A stretch of 55,876 nt of DNA from Candidatus Uhrbacteria bacterium (GTDB taxonomy: Bacteria > Patescibacteriota > Patescibacteriia > SG8-24): NCBI GenBank assembly GCA_016205965.1, contig JACQSM010000069.1, forward strand, positions 1-55,876, in the 5' to 3' direction. Positions 33,563 to 41,763 of this stretch are shown in pieces. The position numbers and the translations under genes are program-made. The stretch's first letter is position 1, and each line of letters opens with the position of its first letter. A model generated the notes under the pieces. That model saw only the letters and a list, made by a program, of their open reading frames with translations, searched no databases and was not told the DNA's origin.

Positions 33563-34183
33563 TCAATTCATGAGGCGAACTACGACATCGTCGTCGACCT
33601 GGGAAAAATGCTCGTAGAAAGCGCCGATGGAACCGAACAGGGCCGGCGTCGCCAAGACGATGACTTCGTCGGCTTCGGCCCGCAGTTCCTCCGGCGCGTC
33701 CGACGGCGAAACCGGCGCGGCGACGACGATTTTTTTCGGCCGTTCTTTTTTTATCGACTTGATGGCGGCGCGCATGGTGAAGCCGGTGGCGATGCCGTCG
33801 TCGACGATGATCACCGTCCTGGCGCGCAGATTCCGCGCCGGCCGGTTTTTTCGGTAAAGGCGCAGCCGCCGCTCGGCCTCGGTCCGCTCCTTTTTCATCG
33901 CCGCCGCGGCATAGGCATCGCTGACCCGCGCCCGTTCCGCGGAGTTCCAGACCGCCTCGCCGGTTTCGGTGATGGCGCCGATGGCGTACTCTTCGTTTTC
34001 CGGCGCGCCGATTTTGCGCGGCACGACCAGATCGAGCGGAGCCTCGAGCGCGTCGGCAACGATCCGTCCCAGGACGACGCCGCCTCGCGGCAAGGCGACG
34101 ACCGTGACGTCTGGTTTGCCGCGGTACTTGGCGAGTTTCTCGGCCAGTTTGACGGCCGCATCCTGACGATCGCGGAACAGCAT
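33563..34183 (-). CDS. Phosphoribosyltransferase
   Basis: A 206-residue type I phosphoribosyltransferase fold with PRPP-binding motif VIIVDDGIATGFTM near residue 127 and an N-terminal LPRGGVVLG loop. Similar proteins occur widely as uncharacterised PRTases (Rv0571c-like). It follows the iscU terminator on the minus strand and is 2 bp ahead of the PRPP synthetase gene, giving enzyme and substrate supply in one operon. A -10-like TAAGAT lies 8 nt before the ATG, so the mRNA is nearly leaderless. The base acceptor is unknown. Confidence 0.88.
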   Translation of the reverse strand: MLFRDRQDAAVKLAEKLAKYRGKPDVTVVALPRGGVVLGRIVADALEAPLDLVVPRKIGAPENEEYAIGAITETGEAVWNSAERARVSDAYAAAAMKKERTEAERRLRLYRKNRPARNLRARTVIIVDDGIATGFTMRAAIKSIKKERPKKIVVAAPVSPSDAPEELRAEADEVIVLATPALFGSIGAFYEHFSQVDDDVVVRLMN

Positions 34184-34215
34184 ACGTCTTCATCTTACAC
34201 TCCTCGCCGACAAAC

Positions 34216-34238
34216 AAAAAATCCCGCGATTGCGGGAT
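34216..34238 (-). terminator. Terminator of the iscU gene
   Basis: On the minus strand the stem AATCCCGC / GCGGGATT with loop AATC runs into TTTTTTG. Confidence 0.85.
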
Positions 34239-34258
34239 TGGAGAAGATGGGCGGCGCC

Positions 34259-34783
34259 CTAGCAGTCTTTTTCGGCCATCGGCGGCGGCGCCGGGCTCTC
34301 GGACGGGAGCGGCGTCAGAGTTCCATGTGATGGCGGCATGGCTGCCGGAGCAATGGCCTCAGTCGGCGCTTTCTGTGCCTGCGCCGCCTGCAGCTCGGCC
34401 CGTTTCTTGCGCAGGTCCTGCACGGCTGCCTTGACCGCGTCCTCGGCCAGCACCGAACAATGAATTTTGACCGGCGGCAGCGAAAGCTCGGTCGCGATCT
34501 GCTGGTTGGTGATCTTCTCCGCCTCCGCCATCGGCTTGCCCTTGAGCAGCTCGGTGACATAGGAGGAGGAAGCGATCGCCGAGCCGCAGCCGAAGGTCTT
34601 GAATCTGGCGTCGGTAATGATCAGTTCGCCGTCGCGCTCCTCGACCTGGATCTGCAGCTTCATGACGTCGCCGCAGGCCGGGGCGCCGACCAGGCCGGTG
34701 CCGACGTTGGGGTCGTTCTTGTCGAGCGATCCGACGTTCCGGGGATTCTCGTAGTGGTCAATGACCTTGGATGAATACGCCAT
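34259..34783 (-). CDS. iscU: IscU/NifU-N-type iron-sulfur cluster scaffold
   Basis: A 174-residue scaffold on which [2Fe-2S] clusters are assembled before transfer. The three ligand cysteines are present: Cys37 in APACGD (with Asp39), Cys66 in FGCGS and Cys109 in HCSVLAEDA. The core ends near residue 135; the last about 40 residues are a Pro/Ala/Glu-rich tail ending EKDC, an extension not typical of IscU. Start ATG 34783 has a strong AGGAGG 5 nt upstream. A promoter lies 55 nt before it. No cysteine desulfurase is adjacent in the window. Confidence 0.92.
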   Translation of the reverse strand: MAYSSKVIDHYENPRNVGSLDKNDPNVGTGLVGAPACGDVMKLQIQVEERDGELIITDARFKTFGCGSAIASSSYVTELLKGKPMAEAEKITNQQIATELSLPPVKIHCSVLAEDAVKAAVQDLRKKRAELQAAQAQKAPTEAIAPAAMPPSHGTLTPLPSESPAPPPMAEKDC

Positions 34784-34838
34784 CAGAGCCTCCTGGGCCG
34801 GTGCATCCGGACTGGTCGGATGGTTGCGGACCGGAAGA

Positions 34839-34867
34839 AGGTTAGCACGCCGCAGCCCGAAGATCAA
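34839..34867 (-). promoter_or_regulatory. Promoter of iscU
   Basis: On the minus strand, TTGATC (34867-34862), a 17-bp spacer, then TGC-TAACCT (-10 at 34844-34839). It overlaps the end of the terminator of the upstream minus-strand gene. Confidence 0.65.
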
Positions 34868-34870
34868 TAT

Positions 34871-34894
34871 GAAAAGAACCGCTCATCGCGGTTC
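34871..34894 (-). terminator. Terminator of the CDP-alcohol phosphatidyltransferase gene
   Basis: On the minus strand GAACCGC / GCGGTTC with a 5-nt loop, followed by TTTTC. It overlaps the TGA stop codon. Confidence 0.8.
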
Positions 34895-35539
34895 GCGGTC
34901 GAGGAGAGGCTGGATCTGGCTCAAGAACGAGTTGGCGGCGAAGATCGGCATGATCATGAGCAGCAGGAAACCGCCGCCGAGCAGCCAGTCGCCGCCGGAC
35001 CAGCCGCCGGCAACCAGGAGCGCCAGCATCAGCAGCTCGAGCACCATTTTGAGACCGCCGGCCTCGCTGGCGGCGACGTTCAGTCCCTTGGCGATCTTGA
35101 CCAGGCGGAGCGCGGTCAGGGCGGCGGCGAAGCCGACGTTGATCCAGACGAACACCGGCGCGACTTCGCCGATATTGATCGTCATGAAGAAAAATATCGT
35201 TGAAGGAAGCTGGTCGACGAGCGAGAACAGGATGCAGGCGACGAAGACCTTGTCGACCAGCGGGTCCAGGAATTCGCCGAATGCGGTCACGAGGTTGCGG
35301 GCCCGGGCCAAGGCGCCGTCGAAGAGGTCGAGGCCGGCGCCGATCAGGAAGCATGACGTTCCGGCGGCGTACTCGCCGTTGTGAAAGGAGAGATAGGCGA
35401 GTGGGGCCAGGAACAGCCGGAACCAGGTGAGGCCGTTGGGCGTGACCCAGAGCGGGAAGAGAAGCGCCAGCGCCTCGGTAGCCGCCCGGTAACGTCGCTT
35501 GATGCCGCCGAAAGAAAGGCCGGAAAGAGCGTTTTCCAT
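34883..35539 (-). CDS. CDP-alcohol phosphatidyltransferase family protein
   Basis: A 218-residue integral membrane enzyme joining a CDP-activated lipid to an alcohol, as in phosphatidylglycerophosphate or phosphatidylinositol synthesis. The family motif D-x2-DG-x2-AR-x8-G-x3-D-x3-D is complete in DLFDGALARARNL...GEFLDPLVDK near residues 89-115, including all metal-binding aspartates. About six helices. Start ATG 35539 has a GGGAGG Shine-Dalgarno. Much longer minus-strand frames run upstream but are antisense to the TPR gene. The acceptor alcohol cannot be read from the sequence. Confidence 0.92.
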   Translation of the reverse strand: MENALSGLSFGGIKRRYRAATEALALLFPLWVTPNGLTWFRLFLAPLAYLSFHNGEYAAGTSCFLIGAGLDLFDGALARARNLVTAFGEFLDPLVDKVFVACILFSLVDQLPSTIFFFMTINIGEVAPVFVWINVGFAAALTALRLVKIAKGLNVAASEAGGLKMVLELLMLALLVAGGWSGGDWLLGGGFLLLMIMPIFAANSFLSQIQPLLDREPR

Positions 35540-35585
35540 GAAAGCCTCCCGCACGATCCTAGCACCGGAGCGGCCGCACTGCAAC

Positions 35586-35614
35586 TGTACATCCGGCGTC
35601 GGGAGTGCTATAAA
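35586..35614 (+). promoter_or_regulatory. Promoter of the TPR protein gene
   Basis: TGTACA (35586-35591), a 17-bp spacer and TATAAA (35609-35614) with TGC in front. The leader to ATG 35675 is about 54 nt and holds a GAAAGGGG Shine-Dalgarno and a short GC-rich hairpin (CTCCGCGG...GCGCGGAG). Confidence 0.6.
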
Positions 35615-35674
35615 AGATGGCTCCGCGGAAGCGCGGAGTGTTCCTTCCAAGCAAAAAAACGAAAGGGGTCTGTC

Positions 35675-38101
35675 ATGCCCATTCGACCATGCCCTTCGAT
35701 GATCGTCGTCGCCTTCCTTCTGTTGACTTCCGGCGCGGCGCGCGGCGCCGATACTTACGTCGTGGCGTCGTTCGAGCGTGCCGACGCCTCCAGCCGCCGC
35801 GACTACGCGCCGGCCCTCTCCGCGCTCTTGGCCGAGTCGCTGCAATGCAGCAAGCATCTGGCGCCGGCTCACGGTCCGGGTTTGGTTTTCGATGCCGGAC
35901 GCGTCGGCGTATCCGCGCCGATCCAGGCGGAAGACGTGCCGATCATCGCTTCGGCGGCCGGAGCCCGCTGGATCTTTGTCGGATCCTACGGCGGAACCGA
36001 TGAGCATATGTACATGGCTTTGCGCCTGTACGATGCCGTCGAGGACCGGCTCGCCTTCGAAGCGACCAGAATCATGGCTCGCGAGAAAATGTACGACGTC
36101 CTCCAGGCGCTTCGAGACGAAGTCATGGCCGGAGCCGGGCTTTCGCCCGGCGTCGACTGCTTCGTTCATGAAGACCTCGATCCCTATGCCGTCATCCTGT
36201 TCGGCCGCGGCGTCCGCGATGCCGTCGGCTACGACGGCCGCCGGATCGACCATGAATCCGCCATTGCCTGGCTCGAGAAAGCCCTCAAGGTCGATCGGGA
36301 GTTCGACAGCGCCCGCCGATACCTCGGTTACGTCAACGAGATCTCCGGACGGCCGAAGACCGCCCGGGAACTGTATCTGTTGACCATCGAGGCGCGACCC
36401 CGCGACCTCTGGGCTCGTTACGGTTTGGCTTCGGTCGACTACATTTTGGGCCGTTACGCCTCCGCCGCCGATAACGCCGCCGCCGCCCTGCAGATTTTGC
36501 CGAACGGCGTCGACCTGCGGTATCTCAACGGCCGGGCGCTGGCGCGCCTCGGCCGCGATCGCGAAGCCGAAGCCGAACTCGTCGCCGTCGTCGCGGCCCG
36601 CCCCGAGCATCTTGACGCTCGACGGGCCCTGGCCGATATCTATGCCGCCCGAAACGCCACCGCGCAACTGGTCTCGGTCCTGGAGACCATCACCGGCCTG
36701 GATTCGCGCGATATCGCCGCCCGGTTTCAACTCGGCGCGGCCTACGTCAGCGCGGGCGAGCATGCCAAGGCCATGGCGGTCTACCAAGCCATCGCCGCCG
36801 AGCGTCCCGACCGGGTCAGCGCCTACAAGTTTTTGGGCGACCTGCGGCGGACGCGCGGCGACTACGATCAGGCGATCGCGGCCTACGCCGCCGGCCAGAA
36901 TCGAGCGCCGTCGGATCCGCGCTTCATGGCCGGCATCGCCGGCGTCCTGCACCTGAAGGGTGATCATGCCGGCGCCGCCAGGATGTTCGCCGCCATGGCC
37001 GAAAAGCATCCCGTCTACCGCAAACTTGCGGCGCGGAACGCGGCCGTTTTGGCCTGGTATCAAGGCAAGCGCGAAATCGCGGCCGCTATGATCGAAGAGT
37101 CGGCCGCAAACAAACCGGAACCGGCCGACCTGTATCTGCGGGCCGTCATGCGCTATCGGCCGGGAGAAAACATGTCGGCTCGGCAAACACTCCTGGAAGC
37201 CCTCGCCCTCGATCCGGAGAACCCGAATGTGCGGCAGGCGTTGGACGCCATCGATCGGGATCAGAATCTGGCGCTGCCGGCGCCCGCGCTCGACGAGCCC
37301 TTTTGGGACGTTGAACGCTATCGCCGTTCGATCGCGCGATTCGACGCCGCCGCGCGGGAATTCGCCGCGGCTCGGGACGATCACGATCGCGCCTACGCGG
37401 CCATCATGACGTCATTGAGCGTTCGCCGCGGCGCCGGAAAACGCGGTTGTCCGGCCGCCGAAATCGCGATGCCCTACGTCAACCAGGCGCAAGCGCTCGA
37501 AACCATGCGCCGCTTGGATCGCGAGATGGCCTGGCGCCATGACGACATTCTTGAGCGGCATCGCTGGGGGGAGACCGACGGTCTGCCGGCCGAGTACGCC
37601 GTCAATGTCCGCGGCATCCGAGCGATGTTCGACCGAAGCCGCAGGGATCTTCGCGAGACGATCTCGGCCTTCGATGCCGGCCTGGCGCGCGAGCTGGATG
37701 CCGTCGGCTGCAAGATATCGAGCCTCACGGCCGCGCATGCCGCCGGAGACGTCGTCCCGCCGAGCGAAGAGGTTGCTCAAGGCCGGGTTCGTACCTATCC
37801 GCCGCGTCCCGTCCCGCCGGTCGAAAATCACGATGAGACCGTCATCGGCGACGATCTGGCCTCGGTCACCGTGCTGTTCGTCATCGACAACCGCAATTGC
37901 GGACGTCCGCAGCGCGTCTCGGTCGACGGCCGCGACATCGGCGCCGTCGCCAAAGGAGCCAGCGCCGCCTTCGAGGTCCGCGGCGGCCGGCACGCGGTCT
38001 GCGTCACCGCCTCGTCCGACGCGCATGCCTGCGACGCGCCCTCGGTCATCCGTCGAAGCTTCATCTACGAAGGCTGGACGCTGACCGTGCACTGCGACTG
38101 A
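35675..38101 (+). CDS. Secreted TPR-repeat protein
   Basis: An 808-residue exported protein. Signal peptide at residues 1-25 (ends ARGA). Residues about 25-165 form a domain resembling the N-terminal region of TolB/FlgO-like proteins (short strands, predicted nucleotide-free). A run of TPR-type helical repeats spans about residues 190-530, with alternating Ala/Tyr/Leu patterns. A helical region follows (530-710), and a C-terminal beta-rich domain (about 715-808) contains four cysteines that may form disulfides. The start is fixed by the Shine-Dalgarno, the promoter and the signal peptide. It probably scaffolds other cell-surface proteins. A strong terminator follows. Confidence 0.8.
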   Translation: MPIRPCPSMIVVAFLLLTSGAARGADTYVVASFERADASSRRDYAPALSALLAESLQCSKHLAPAHGPGLVFDAGRVGVSAPIQAEDVPIIASAAGARWIFVGSYGGTDEHMYMALRLYDAVEDRLAFEATRIMAREKMYDVLQALRDEVMAGAGLSPGVDCFVHEDLDPYAVILFGRGVRDAVGYDGRRIDHESAIAWLEKALKVDREFDSARRYLGYVNEISGRPKTARELYLLTIEARPRDLWARYGLASVDYILGRYASAADNAAAALQILPNGVDLRYLNGRALARLGRDREAEAELVAVVAARPEHLDARRALADIYAARNATAQLVSVLETITGLDSRDIAARFQLGAAYVSAGEHAKAMAVYQAIAAERPDRVSAYKFLGDLRRTRGDYDQAIAAYAAGQNRAPSDPRFMAGIAGVLHLKGDHAGAARMFAAMAEKHPVYRKLAARNAAVLAWYQGKREIAAAMIEESAANKPEPADLYLRAVMRYRPGENMSARQTLLEALALDPENPNVRQALDAIDRDQNLALPAPALDEPFWDVERYRRSIARFDAAAREFAAARDDHDRAYAAIMTSLSVRRGAGKRGCPAAEIAMPYVNQAQALETMRRLDREMAWRHDDILERHRWGETDGLPAEYAVNVRGIRAMFDRSRRDLRETISAFDAGLARELDAVGCKISSLTAAHAAGDVVPPSEEVAQGRVRTYPPRPVPPVENHDETVIGDDLASVTVLFVIDNRNCGRPQRVSVDGRDIGAVAKGASAAFEVRGGRHAVCVTASSDAHACDAPSVIRRSFIYEGWTLTVHCD

Positions 38102-38102
38102 T

Positions 38103-38129
38103 CCTCCCTCTTTTCGAGGGAGGTTTTTT
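38103..38129 (+). terminator. Terminator of the TPR protein gene
   Basis: Stem CCTCCCTC / GAGGGAGG with loop TTTTC, then six T. Confidence 0.9.
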
Positions 38130-38164
38130 GTACTCGCGATCATCGCGGTTATTTGTTTCCATGA

Positions 38165-38193
38165 TTGACGCTCGGTCTCATGCGTGGTAGTTT
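38165..38193 (+). promoter_or_regulatory. Promoter of the PBP1A-like gene
   Basis: TTGACG (38165-38170), 17-bp spacer, TAGTTT (38188-38193). A CCCGCAGGG-centred hairpin and an AGGAG Shine-Dalgarno lie between it and ATG 38246. Confidence 0.6.
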
Positions 38194-38245
38194 TTGCCAT
38201 CCGCCCGCAGGGCGGAATCGCCCCTTTACAACCAGGAGTTCCCCC

Positions 38246-40780
38246 ATGGAAAACGCCCGAGCCAAGCATCGGCTGCTGTTCATCTTCAGAGCCGCCTGGG
38301 CCATCGTCATGGCCCTGATCGTCGCCGTCATCGCCGCCGTCGCCCACGAGGCCGTCGGCGATATCGCCGTCACGATTTCGGCCGCCGTCATGGCTAGTCT
38401 CTCGGCCTGCGGCGTCGGTTGGCCGCGACTCGTCATGCCGGCGCGGCAACCGCCGCCGCGCTGGTGGAGCCTCAAGCGCCACCTCTCGTCGATTCGCATT
38501 CTCGCCTGCCTACTTTTTGTAGGCGGCGTCGGCGCGACCGCCGAAGCGGTGTTCCTGTACCGGTTGTTCGAACCGCAGCTGCCCAAGAACCTTCTGAAGC
38601 TCACCGAGTACGAGCCGATGAAGGTTACTCGCGTGCTGTCGGCCGAAGGCGAGGTCATCGGCGAGTTCTTCCTGGAGAAGCGCATCGTCGTCGGTCTCGA
38701 CGCCATCCCGGTGCACGTCCGGCAGGCCTTCGTCGCCGCCGAAGACAAGCGTTTCTACCGTCATCACGGCATCGACAAGTGGCGCATCCTCAAGGCTGCC
38801 GAGACCAATCTCCAGGAGGGCAAAACCGTCCAGGGCGGCTCGACGATCACCCAGCAGGTGGTCAAACAGCTCTTGGTCGGCAAAGAGAGTTCCTTCGAAC
38901 GCAAGTTCAAGGAGGCGATCATGGCCCGCCGCGTCGAGCGCACGATGACCAAGGATGAAATCCTGGACATCTATCTGAATCACTGCTACTTCGGTGATGA
39001 GGCCCATGGTTTGGCGGCGGCGGCCGAGAACTACTTCGCCAAGAAGCCGGATCAATTGACGCTGGCCGAGGCTGCCATGCTTGCCGGCCTGCTGCCGGCG
39101 CCGGCCAGGTATGCGCCGTCCAAGAAGTATGATGAGGCCCGCAAGCGTCAGCTCTACGTCCTGAATCGGATGCTTGAGAACGGCTTCATCACCAAGGGCG
39201 AGTACGAAACCGCCAAGGCCGAACCGATCGGATTGGTCGCGAATTCAGTTTCGATCAATGCCACGGCCGCGCCATATTTCGTCGAATTCGTACGCAAGTA
39301 CGTGAGCGCGAAGTACGGGAAAGACGGGCTCTATCGCCACGGCTTGACCGTGCATACGACCATCTCGACCGCGACCCAGCAATACGCCGAATTGGCGGTG
39401 CGCCGGGGCCTCAACGATCTCGATCTACGCCTCGGCTTTCGCGGACCGGTGGATCACTTCGAAGGCGTCCGGGCGCAGAGCTTCCGGACGGGGCCGCCCA
39501 GCGCCTACGAAGAAACCGGCCCGGCCAAAATAGTTTCGCTGGCGGCGCAGCCCGGCCGCGCTTACCAAGCCATGGTCACCGGACGGACGCCGGCCGAAGT
39601 CCATCTCGCCATCGGCAAGGAGGAATTCCTCCTGGCCGCCGTCGACCTTCCGCGCGTCGCCGATTGGGAGCGCCGTTTCCAGCGCCAGATCCGTCCCGGC
39701 GACATCATCAACGTGCGCCTCAAGGCGGTGCGGCGGCGAAAGGCTAAGGATGGGATAACCGAGTTGCGCGCCTTCCTGACCCAGCAGCCGACCATCGAAG
39801 CGGCCATGATCGTCCTGGAACCGGCGACCGGCAAACTGCGGGCCATGGTCGGCGGTTATGACTTCGGTCTGTCGCAATTCAACCGCGCCTACCAAGGCAA
39901 GGGCCGGCTGGTCGGATCGGCCATCAAGCCCTTCGTCTATGCCGCCGCCATCGAGAAGGGCAAACGCGAGACCGACAAGATTTTCGACGGCCGTTTTTCC
40001 AAGCCCTCGGGCGACGGAACCACTTGGACGCCCAGGAACTTCGGCGACAAGTACTACGGTACGGTCACGCTGCGACAAGCACTGGCGCTTTCACTCAACA
40101 CTGCCGCCTGCCGGCTGGTCGATGAGGTCGTCGGCATCAATCGGACCATCGAGACGATGCACCGGCTGGGCATCTCCTCCGATATCCCGCGCTACGACAG
40201 CATCGCCATCGGCGGCGTCGACGTCCATCTCATGGAGCTGGCCTACGCCTACGCGACTTTTCCGGCCCAGGGCCGGGAGGTGAAGCCGGTCTTCATCGAG
40301 AAGATCGTCGACGCCAAGGGCGACGTTTTGTTCGACCTCTCGTCGCCGGAGCAGCAGCGTCCGCCGCGCCAGCGCATGGATCCGGCCGACGCTTACATAG
40401 TCCTGGACATGATGAGGGGCGTGGTCGAGAACGGCACCGCCGTTCGGGCGCGGAAGCTCGGCCGGCCGGCCGCCGGCAAGACCGGCACCACCAACGGTTC
40501 CAAGGACGCCTGGTTCATCGGCTTCACCGCCGATCTCCTGGCCGGCGTCTGGGTCGGTCGCGACAAGCCGGGCACCATCGGCGAGGACATCACCGGCGGC
40601 AGCGCCGCCTTGCCGATCTGGCTCGAATTCATGTCTCACGCCCATTCGCAGACGCCGCCTCGGGACTTTGCGGTCCCGCCGGGCATCGTCTTCCGCCGGG
40701 GCGATCCGCGTTCCGGCCTGCCTGCGTCCGGCAACGACTATGCGCTGGTGCCGTATCGGCGCGGCCTCTTGCCCGAATAG
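38246..40780 (+). CDS. Class A penicillin-binding protein (PBP1A type)
   Basis: An 844-residue bifunctional peptidoglycan synthase. It has hydrophobic segments near residues 13-55 and an anchor helix near 93-115. The GT51 glycosyltransferase has EDKRFYRHHGID near residue 166 with the catalytic Glu, then GGSTITQQVVKQLL. The transpeptidase has the nucleophile motif SAIK near residue 557, SLN near 615 and KTGTT near 745. The N-terminus holds an extra pair of helices ahead of the usual single anchor. Start ATG 38246 has CAGGAG upstream. It polymerises and cross-links cell wall outside the membrane. Confidence 0.95.
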   Translation: MENARAKHRLLFIFRAAWAIVMALIVAVIAAVAHEAVGDIAVTISAAVMASLSACGVGWPRLVMPARQPPPRWWSLKRHLSSIRILACLLFVGGVGATAEAVFLYRLFEPQLPKNLLKLTEYEPMKVTRVLSAEGEVIGEFFLEKRIVVGLDAIPVHVRQAFVAAEDKRFYRHHGIDKWRILKAAETNLQEGKTVQGGSTITQQVVKQLLVGKESSFERKFKEAIMARRVERTMTKDEILDIYLNHCYFGDEAHGLAAAAENYFAKKPDQLTLAEAAMLAGLLPAPARYAPSKKYDEARKRQLYVLNRMLENGFITKGEYETAKAEPIGLVANSVSINATAAPYFVEFVRKYVSAKYGKDGLYRHGLTVHTTISTATQQYAELAVRRGLNDLDLRLGFRGPVDHFEGVRAQSFRTGPPSAYEETGPAKIVSLAAQPGRAYQAMVTGRTPAEVHLAIGKEEFLLAAVDLPRVADWERRFQRQIRPGDIINVRLKAVRRRKAKDGITELRAFLTQQPTIEAAMIVLEPATGKLRAMVGGYDFGLSQFNRAYQGKGRLVGSAIKPFVYAAAIEKGKRETDKIFDGRFSKPSGDGTTWTPRNFGDKYYGTVTLRQALALSLNTAACRLVDEVVGINRTIETMHRLGISSDIPRYDSIAIGGVDVHLMELAYAYATFPAQGREVKPVFIEKIVDAKGDVLFDLSSPEQQRPPRQRMDPADAYIVLDMMRGVVENGTAVRARKLGRPAAGKTGTTNGSKDAWFIGFTADLLAGVWVGRDKPGTIGEDITGGSAALPIWLEFMSHAHSQTPPRDFAVPPGIVFRRGDPRSGLPASGNDYALVPYRRGLLPE

Positions 40781-40781
40781 T

Positions 40782-40811
40782 AAAAGCCCTGTCAATGACA
40801 GGGCGTTTTTT
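40782..40811. terminator. Bidirectional terminator between convergent genes
   Basis: GCCCTGTC / GACAGGGC with a 3-nt AAT loop; T tracts on both strands (GTTTTTT rightward, CTTTTAC leftward). Confidence 0.85.
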
Positions 40812-41646
40812 ATCGGCCGGCCTCTTCCTCGATGCCGACATCTTCGAGCACCGCGCGGATGGTCTTCGCCGGCACCATGAAGGTGCGGCCGTGCGTGCCT
40901 TGGTAGATGACCGCCATGCCGACCACCGTGCCGTCCAAGGTAAAGATCGGCGATCCCGAGTTGCCGGGGTGAACCATCGGCGCCAACGCCCGCAGCCGCG
41001 GGATCTTGTAGTGGCGGCGGAGCTCGTCCTCGAGCGCGATCAGGCTGGTGCTCATCGGAGAGACGGCGCCGGTCATATGGCCGTCCGGAATCGCCGAGGC
41101 GCCGCGCACGTAGCGCATGATGTAGCCGACGCCGTCCTTGATGGCGAAGTCGAAGCCGGCGATGCGCAGCTGGTCGTCGGCCTTCAGGCGGCGCTCATCG
41201 AGCGTCAGAGCCTTGTCAGCCTTGCACTTGACCAAGATGATCGCCGTATCGTGCAGGATCGGGCTCCTGACGATCAGTCCGGGACGTTCATCATCATCGG
41301 AGAAGTTGACCAGCGCCGGTCCGCCCTCGTTGTAGTCGACGACGTGGGCGGCGGTGATGACGACGTCGTCCTGCAGGACGAATCCGGTTCCGCGCTTGTT
41401 GATGACCACGGTCTGGGCCGCGCCGGCTTTGATCGGCGCGGGCAGGTCTTCCAGAAATTTGCCGGCCAGTCCGATCTCGACGCGCGGCTTGGCTGGTTCG
41501 GGCGCGGCTACCTGGAGCGGTCCCAGGTCGGCGACCAGGAAACCGAGGCCGATGACGGCGGAAATCATCAGGAACATCGCGATACCGTAAGTCCGGCGCC
41601 CCACGCTCCTGCGGGGCTCGGAATCAGCGGCCACAGGGTCGTCCAT
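40810..41646 (-). CDS. Membrane-anchored trypsin-like serine protease
   Basis: A 278-residue protein with one transmembrane helix (about residues 22-42) and a trypsin-fold domain. The catalytic triad is visible as TAAHVVD (His), HDTAIILV (Asp) and HPGNSGSPIF (Ser). The domain resembles HtrA/DegP proteases but there is no PDZ domain, so it would act alone at the outer face of the membrane in protein quality control or shedding. The ATG 41646 has a GAGAGGTGAG Shine-Dalgarno. Convergent with the PBP gene. Confidence 0.9.
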   Translation of the reverse strand: MDDPVAADSEPRRSVGRRTYGIAMFLMISAVIGLGFLVADLGPLQVAAPEPAKPRVEIGLAGKFLEDLPAPIKAGAAQTVVINKRGTGFVLQDDVVITAAHVVDYNEGGPALVNFSDDDERPGLIVRSPILHDTAIILVKCKADKALTLDERRLKADDQLRIAGFDFAIKDGVGYIMRYVRGASAIPDGHMTGAVSPMSTSLIALEDELRRHYKIPRLRALAPMVHPGNSGSPIFTLDGTVVGMAVIYQGTHGRTFMVPAKTIRAVLEDVGIEEEAGR

Positions 41647-41763
41647 GACTCACCTCTCTGCTGATGCTCGAAGGAGCGTCTGTTTTGACCCTAACACGCG
41701 CCCGGCAAACAGGCTAGGCCGCTCGCTTGTCGGACTCGAAGCCGGCGTGATAGCCTCATTTTC

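Noticed and set aside
32670..34217. 515-residue minus-strand frame as a fused protein
   Set aside because: The N-terminal part is out of frame with the real phosphoribosyltransferase at 33563-34183. The PRPP synthetase starts at 33560.
34883..37384. 833-residue frame on the minus strand as one protein
   Set aside because: Only the last 218 residues are a real protein (CDP-alcohol phosphatidyltransferase, with Shine-Dalgarno at 35539). The rest is antisense to the TPR gene.
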